From positions 1-25,175 of the IMG/VR virus record IMGVR_UViG_3300031952_000129: a stretch of DNA of 25,175 nucleotides; one strand, given 5' to 3'. Each line of letters opens with the position of its first letter. Position 1 is the stretch's first letter. The translations under genes were made by a program, and so were the position numbers. The notes below the pieces were generated by a model. That model did no database searches, had not been told where the DNA came from, and saw only the letters and a list, made by a program, of their open reading frames with translations. Below, in pieces: positions 20,771-25,175 of this stretch. Origin of the DNA: a virus.

Positions 20771-21004
20771 TTACCACTTTTTAGGTGAAAAAGCTTTTTT
20801 AAGATCTGATTCATCTTTATGTAATTGAGCTTGAACACCACCAAATAAATCATGATAGCCATTTTGTAAGCCGTAACCAGCTGAAGGAAATTCTCTATCA
20901 ATAACTTCACGAGGTAATAAACAAGGTGCTGACATATCTTCTTTGATCATACTACCAGCTTGTTTCATTGCTTTTGCAGAATTGGAATAGTATTTTTTTG
21001 CCAT
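20771..21004 (-). CDS. Small conserved phage protein after the portal gene
   Basis: 77 residues. Pattern: AKKYYSNSAKAMKQAGSMIKED, in pieces, then SAPCLLPREVIDREFPSAGYGL, in pieces, and HKDESDLKKAF ending in PKKW. I recall similar short proteins (Lys-Lys-Tyr-Tyr start, M-ED, LP-EV, YP, basic end) beside portal genes of uncultured phages, with no known function. AGGAGCC lies before the ATG. It starts 26 nt after the portal stop. It may be a minor head or packaging protein; nothing shows enzymatic activity. Confidence 0.65.
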   Translation of the reverse strand: MAKKYYSNSAKAMKQAGSMIKEDMSAPCLLPREVIDREFPSAGYGLQNGYHDLFGGVQAQLHKDESDLKKAFSPKKW

Positions 21005-21030
21005 TGTGGCTCCTTTTAGAAAATGAACAA

Positions 21031-23106
21031 CTATAATTGCGGTTGCTCAAGGTTTAACGCAGAACCTCTATCAGAAAGGTCTTGGTTTATATTACTATTG
21101 GTAGGTAAAGAAGCAACTTCATTTTTTTCTCTTTCTTTTAAAGAGGCAGCTAATGCTAATAATCTTTCTAAATGAGAAATATCCATATTTTCAAGCTCTT
21201 GAATAATTTTTAATTTTTCTAAAGTTGCTTGTTCATCATTTTTATTAGCTTCTGATATTTTTTGAATAGCTAAAGCTCTATTTTCTTCTACCCTTGAAGC
21301 ACGTTCAACACCTAAGCCCATGTCAGCATAGCTTCTAGCTTTAGCAAGTTCAGTTTGAGCTTGAACCAAAGCCATTTGAGCTTGGACTTGTTGTAATTGT
21401 ATTTGTGTAGCTTGTTCTTTTTGTTTAACTATTTCAGCTATTATTTTTGGTTTATCTTGAATAGTTGCTGCTTCTAATAAAGCAGTATCAGGAATAGGCA
21501 CGCCCATTTCTCGCAAGTGTATCATTTGAGCAAACTGCATTTGCTTTTGGGTTTCTGTGTTTAATCCTGCTTCTACATTGCAATGATATTTACCAAAAGC
21601 TTTATTGTAAAAAAGTGGTGCTGGGTCTTGGCCTTCTAGTAAGTTTTTAACTTTTCCAACTGTATAATTATTTTGTATAACTTTCATAATTAATGCACCA
21701 AGTAAGTTCTGGGCATAATCAAGTTTGTCAAAAAGCGGTTGTAAAGTAGTTAGACCCGCACCTTGTCTTAAAACAGAAAGTATACCAGCCTTATCATCTA
21801 TAGCTGAACCCATAAGTTCTTCATTAACACCAGATACAAGCATTAACTCTTGTGAGAATGTTTCTTGTAGCTGAAAAAATGATGGCGGTATTTGTGGCGG
21901 CACTATTGGCATAATGTCAGACATTTGGGCATCTTCTTTAAGTGGAATAATTCTTCCCTGCCCTGTCTGCATTAAATGTTTTACGTCTAAAATAGCATTT
22001 TCTTTAAAAATCCAACCAGAATTTACTTGGCTTTCTAGCATGTCTGCGGATAACAATATCCTTCTGTTAAGTAATACTTGCGGATCTCTTAAAGACCTAC
22101 ATATTCCTTGAATACGGTTATAAAAATAAGGCATCATGCTATTGTAATAAGCTAAAACTGGAACAAACGGAAAAGTATCAATACCTAAATTGTTTGGACC
22201 ATCATAGAAGACTTTGTCTTGAATAACAATTGCCATTCTAACTGTTGGAACATTTTGTTCTATGACTTCAGTTTCTGGATAGTTGTTTAAAAACTCTTGA
22301 ATATCTAGATCGGTTTGTTTAGTTATTTCAAAAGATTCACCAGTGTTCTTATCGATCAATAACTTTTGTTTCCTGTAAGAACGATAATAATACTCATCAT
22401 AAGAAACTTTATTGCTTTGAGTTTGACCAGTAGCCTCAGGCATATACTGAAACTTACCATCTCTAGGTGTGCCTGTTGGATTAATAGACAGTTCCATTAT
22501 TGCTTCATACTCATTAGGCATTAAAGCAGCTGCTTCTGTACGGGTTAAATAAGATCTACGCCATACAAAGTTACAATCTGAAAGATCAGTTTTTCTAAAA
22601 TAAGGATCAATAAAGAATTCATTGTATGATAACGGGTCACACTTAATATCGCCATTAACAGGATCAGTAGTATAATCCATATAAACATGCAATAATGTCA
22701 TACCAGTTATTAAACCACCATGAAACGCATCAGAAATAGTTTCGTAAACACCTTCTCGCTTATATATTCCCAATAGAATTTTAGTAAATTGATCAGCTGT
22801 TTGTTGATCAGCATTTTCAAGCGGTACTACTATAGAAGACTTTCTATTTCTTCTTTGGTGACCTGAAACCATGTTAATTATTGGTCTGACTCGATTAAAA
22901 TAAAAGTTGTTTCGATTAGTTGGTAATGCTCCAGCCTGTAGATCTCCCATTACTGAGACATCGCCAGCTTCTAAGCGAACATCAATATTACTTTCTGTCC
23001 AAAAGGTTTGCCAAATAGAACTATTATTTTGATAGTCTAAATCCATTTTTTTCTTTATGGCACTATAATCTTTATTGTCTAACGTTTCAACTGGTTTGGT
23101 TAGCAT
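21031..23106 (-). CDS. Portal protein, P22 type
   Basis: 691 residues, close to P22 portal (725). The N-terminal part (FYFNRVRPIINMVSGHQRRNRKSS, in pieces) and the wing/stem core (DPLSYNEFFIDPYFRKTDLSD, in pieces; VWRRSYLTRTEAAAL; DTFPFVPVLAYYN; YFYNRIQGICRSLRDPQ; MLVSGVNEELMGS) are characteristic of this family. From about residue 565 the chain is a long Gln/Glu/Ala helix (barrel-like coiled coil), then a disordered Asn/Ser tail. It forms the dodecameric ring at the packaging vertex, touching terminase, adaptor and DNA. GAGGA lies 7 nt before the ATG and a divergent promoter lies about 35 nt upstream. It leads a short unit ending at 20563. Confidence 0.9.
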   Translation of the reverse strand: MLTKPVETLDNKDYSAIKKKMDLDYQNNSSIWQTFWTESNIDVRLEAGDVSVMGDLQAGALPTNRNNFYFNRVRPIINMVSGHQRRNRKSSIVVPLENADQQTADQFTKILLGIYKREGVYETISDAFHGGLITGMTLLHVYMDYTTDPVNGDIKCDPLSYNEFFIDPYFRKTDLSDCNFVWRRSYLTRTEAAALMPNEYEAIMELSINPTGTPRDGKFQYMPEATGQTQSNKVSYDEYYYRSYRKQKLLIDKNTGESFEITKQTDLDIQEFLNNYPETEVIEQNVPTVRMAIVIQDKVFYDGPNNLGIDTFPFVPVLAYYNSMMPYFYNRIQGICRSLRDPQVLLNRRILLSADMLESQVNSGWIFKENAILDVKHLMQTGQGRIIPLKEDAQMSDIMPIVPPQIPPSFFQLQETFSQELMLVSGVNEELMGSAIDDKAGILSVLRQGAGLTTLQPLFDKLDYAQNLLGALIMKVIQNNYTVGKVKNLLEGQDPAPLFYNKAFGKYHCNVEAGLNTETQKQMQFAQMIHLREMGVPIPDTALLEAATIQDKPKIIAEIVKQKEQATQIQLQQVQAQMALVQAQTELAKARSYADMGLGVERASRVEENRALAIQKISEANKNDEQATLEKLKIIQELENMDISHLERLLALAASLKEREKNEVASLPTNSNINQDLSDRGSALNLEQPQL

Positions 23107-23146
23107 AACTGTGTCCTCGGGTGAAAATAATTATTTACATTTTCAT

Positions 23147-23155
23147 AATATAGCA
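23147..23155 (-). promoter_or_regulatory. Extended -10 promoter of the portal unit
   Basis: TGCTATATT on the minus strand (TG, one base, then a 5/6 match to TATAAT). No clear -35, as usual for extended -10 promoters. Start expected near 23140, 34 nt before the portal ATG. Confidence 0.5.
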
Positions 23156-23169
23156 ATACGTAAGACTTA

Positions 23170-23178
23170 TGATATAAT
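23170..23178 (+). promoter_or_regulatory. Extended -10 promoter toward the terminase gene
   Basis: TGATATAAT: perfect TATAAT (23173-23178) with the TG extension. The -35 region is poor. Start expected near 23185. It lies back to back with the portal promoter, 14 bp apart. Confidence 0.6.
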
Positions 23179-23218
23179 ATTTGCATAATGGTCTTGTTGC
23201 TTGATACCTTTATAAAAC

Positions 23219-23254
23219 AAAAAGATGTAATGTTAATCATTACATTTTTTTTTT
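23219..23254 (+). terminator. Terminator/attenuator before the terminase gene
   Basis: ATGTAATG (23225-23232) pairs perfectly with CATTACAT (23238-23245), loop TTAAT, extended by A-T pairs. Ten T follow on the plus strand. No gene lies between the promoter at 23170-23178 and this stem, so transcripts would stop after about 70 nt unless they read through to the terminase at 23272. On the minus strand CTTTTTG follows, so it can also block antisense transcription. Confidence 0.75.
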
Positions 23255-23271
23255 AACTTAAAAGGTAAACT

Positions 23272-24642
23272 ATGAACGTTGAAGTACAAGTTAAATTAGA
23301 TAAATTTAAATTACGTTGGTATCAGTCAGAAATCTGGGATCTAATCCAATCACGCAAATGCAAAAGGCTATTATATATAGCATCTAGAAGGGCAGGCAAA
23401 GATATACTTTGCTGGAACCTAGCAATAAGAAAAGCAATTACTTCCACTTGTTTAGTATTTTATGTACTACCCACTTATTCTCAAGGTAGAAAAGCTATTT
23501 GGGATGCTATTACTATTGATGGTATTAAGTTTACCGACTTTATACCTCATGAACTAATTGCTTCCATGAACCAAAACGAAATGAAAATAAAGTTAAAGAA
23601 CGATAGCATTATTCAGGTTATTGGTGGCGACTCCTACAACACGTCTTTAGTTGGTACTAACCCTATCTTTATAGTTCTATCTGAATACAGCTTGATGCCA
23701 CCTGATATATTTAATTTTATTAGACCTATTTTAGCTGCTAATGGTGGGACTTGTATTATTAACGGGACACCTAGAGGTAAAAATCATTTCTTTTCTTTGT
23801 ATAAAATTGCTCAGGAATTACCAGAATGGAAAGTTATAGTTCATAAAGCTTCTGAGATTCAACATATTTCTCAATCTGTTTTAGCTAATGAGAGATCTCA
23901 AATGGATGAAGGGCTGTTTTTACAAGAATATGAATGTAGTTTTGAGCGTGGCATAAGTGGCTCATATTACGGACAAGCCTTGGATCAACTAAAGCTAAGG
24001 GGCCAAATAAATCATATCAATTGGGAACCTAATTTGTTGGTTTATACCGCATGGGATATTGGGGTTAACGACGCCACAACAATAATATTTTGGCAACAGG
24101 TAGATAATTCAACCGTTGTTAGAATAATAGATTGTTACAGTGGTACTGGTCATGGATTAGATCACTACGTTAAGACTTTGCAAAATAAACCATATAACTA
24201 CGGCGATCACTTTGCTCCTCATGATATTAAGGTCAGAGAGTGGGGCGGTGGAGCAGTAACAAGATACGAAAAAGCCCGTCAGTTAGGTATCAGTTTTAAG
24301 TTAATTGAACAGGTGCCTATAATCGACGGTATTGACAACGTATTGGCTAACTTTTCTAAGTTTTGGATAGATTCTGAAAAATGTAAAAGCTTAATTGATG
24401 CGTTAGAAAATTATCGCAAACAATTTGACGATTCTAAAAATATATATTTAAATAAACCCTTACATAATTGGGCATCCAACTACGCAGACTCTCTAAGATA
24501 TTTATGCCTTGCACTTCATAAAACAAAGAAAGGGCTAACATCTGAAGAGTTTGATAGGAAGAAAGCCGCGGCTATGTATGGCAATAATGATCTGCCTAGA
24601 TTTTTTAGAGACGATATAAATTATAACAGATACGGGAGCTAA
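23272..24642 (+). CDS. Terminase large subunit
   Basis: 456 residues. The ATPase has a Walker A variant SRRAGKD (38-44), Walker B-like IVLSEY (134-139, Ser where Asp is usual, Glu138 likely catalytic) and the coupling motif NGTPRG (164-169). The RNase H-like nuclease has AWDIG (Asp262), APHD (Asp318) and YADSLRY (Asp406) as metal ligands, complete. It cuts concatemers and pumps DNA through the portal. Length is typical. AAAGG precedes the ATG. It is on the opposite strand from the portal and all head genes, which is unusual, and an attenuator precedes it. No small subunit gene is found in the window. Confidence 0.92.
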   Translation: MNVEVQVKLDKFKLRWYQSEIWDLIQSRKCKRLLYIASRRAGKDILCWNLAIRKAITSTCLVFYVLPTYSQGRKAIWDAITIDGIKFTDFIPHELIASMNQNEMKIKLKNDSIIQVIGGDSYNTSLVGTNPIFIVLSEYSLMPPDIFNFIRPILAANGGTCIINGTPRGKNHFFSLYKIAQELPEWKVIVHKASEIQHISQSVLANERSQMDEGLFLQEYECSFERGISGSYYGQALDQLKLRGQINHINWEPNLLVYTAWDIGVNDATTIIFWQQVDNSTVVRIIDCYSGTGHGLDHYVKTLQNKPYNYGDHFAPHDIKVREWGGGAVTRYEKARQLGISFKLIEQVPIIDGIDNVLANFSKFWIDSEKCKSLIDALENYRKQFDDSKNIYLNKPLHNWASNYADSLRYLCLALHKTKKGLTSEEFDRKKAAAMYGNNDLPRFFRDDINYNRYGS

Positions 24643-24643
24643 A

Positions 24644-25175
24644 ATGATAATTTTATTTATAAGTTTTGCTTTGATTAATTGTTCATGGCACGGTCATTCT
24701 CCTGCTGAATGGAAACGACCACACAGAAAAACAACTGATAAAGCTTTTTCAACTCTTTTGCCTTTAGAGTCGTCTTCGACTCCTTTGTTTTTAGAAGAAG
24801 AAATTAGCGACGATGAAACCGATGAAACTAGACGATGCAGATGGGAACTAGTTAGTCCTTATGATGCTGAGCATTTGGTGGGCGCTGGCGCTTTGGTAGG
24901 CGCTGACGCTTTGGAAACCACAAAAAAAACTCTTTCACCCAAAAGCGAAACGATTGTTTTCTTAGAGAAGCTAAAGCGTTTTGACAAAGAGCTAACAGAA
25001 ATAGATACAGAAGCAGCCGACATGGTTGCTAAACACATGGAGCAAAATAGCGATTCATTTTGCAGGTCAGCAATAGTTAAAAACTCTGAGGTCTGGCGAG
25101 GTGTTCACCCTGATATGATGGAGTGTAGTTCTTTCTTTGCTTCTGACTCATTTCACGAAGACAGTAACGTTGATA
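24644..25175 (+). CDS. Unknown exported protein, 3' end outside window
   Basis: My reading gives an open frame of 177 codons that continues past the right edge. ATG 24644 lies 1 nt after the terminase stop, with GGGAG 5-6 nt upstream, so it is co-expressed. The N-terminus IILFISFALINCSWHG looks like a short signal sequence with a lipobox-like LINC, though Asn before Cys is not typical. The rest is acidic and low in hydrophobic residues (LEEEISDDETDE), with a duplicated LVGAGA/LVGADA stretch and later a helix (VFLEKLKRFDKELTEIDTEAA, in part). I do not recognise the family. Its base composition in the repeat is richer in GC than its neighbours. A surface lipoprotein (for example exclusion) is a guess only. 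Confidence 0.6.
   Translation, partial: MIILFISFALINCSWHGHSPAEWKRPHRKTTDKAFSTLLPLESSSTPLFLEEEISDDETDETRRCRWELVSPYDAEHLVGAGALVGADALETTKKTLSPKSETIVFLEKLKRFDKELTEIDTEAADMVAKHMEQNSDSFCRSAIVKNSEVWRGVHPDMMECSSFFASDSFHEDSNVD
24875..24910 (+). repeat. 18-bp imperfect tandem duplication
   Basis: TTGGTGGGCGCTGGCGCT is followed directly by TTGGTAGGCGCTGACGCT (two differences). It is in frame in the partial gene at 24644 and notably GC-rich for this genome, a sign of recent duplication. Confidence 0.8.

Noticed and set aside
23188-23256. 22-codon leader peptide as a separate coding gene
   Set aside because: It lacks a ribosome site and its end is the T tract of a hairpin; kept only as a possibility within the attenuator finding.

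Overview
The window is a contiguous part of an AT-rich tailed-phage genome, mostly the virion morphogenesis region. A short-tailed (podovirus-like) particle is the best inference. There is a P22-type portal, an N4-gp56-type major capsid protein, a gp4-like head-tail adaptor, a nozzle-like beta-rich protein and two Gln/Gly-rich ejection-type proteins, but no tail tube, sheath or tape-measure gene. The genes use the standard code, mostly with AGGAG-type ribosome binding sites, so the host is a low-GC bacterium. Nothing here fixes the host phylum. No integrase, att site, replication or clear lysis gene is visible, so lifestyle cannot be decided.

Layout, right to left (the direction of most transcription). 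Two extended -10 promoters lie back to back at 23147-23178. One reads rightward through a strong attenuator-like hairpin into the large terminase gene and a partial gene at the right edge. The other reads leftward into the portal gene. Leftward then come three small genes (one only 49 codons), a strong terminator, a basic DUF6496-like gene, a free-standing HNH endonuclease whose reading frame runs 30 nt into a tRNA-Glu gene, a small secreted/membrane protein, and two more basic genes (DUF6321-like, DUF5872-like). Next are a RuvC resolvase, a conserved unknown gene, the scaffold, a terminator plus structured leader, the capsid protein, and a series of connector and tail genes down to 5923.

Between 5365 and 5922 sits a rightward mini-operon: a coiled-coil protein and a ribbon-helix-helix regulator. 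Its promoter carries a perfect 14-bp palindrome over the -10. It ends in a bidirectional terminator facing the ejection-protein gene. From 5364 to the left edge is an array of seven leftward genes, mostly fibre/adhesin proteins built from shuffled modules: repeated fibre shaft units, a YadA-head-like stretch, a C1q/TNF-like domain and other recurring C-terminal caps. Many are translationally coupled by TAATG or TGATG junctions.

Working together, terminase and portal package DNA into a shell of capsid protein built on the scaffold. RuvC probably resolves branched concatemers before packaging. Adaptor, nozzle and fibres complete the short tail, and the Gly-rich proteins probably leave with the DNA at ejection. 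The most notable regulatory features are the operator/RHH pair, the HNH-tRNA overlap with a possible leaderless promoter, the short-RNA/attenuator before the terminase, the structured capsid leader, and a recurring TTGAC-N16/17-TAANAT promoter pattern.
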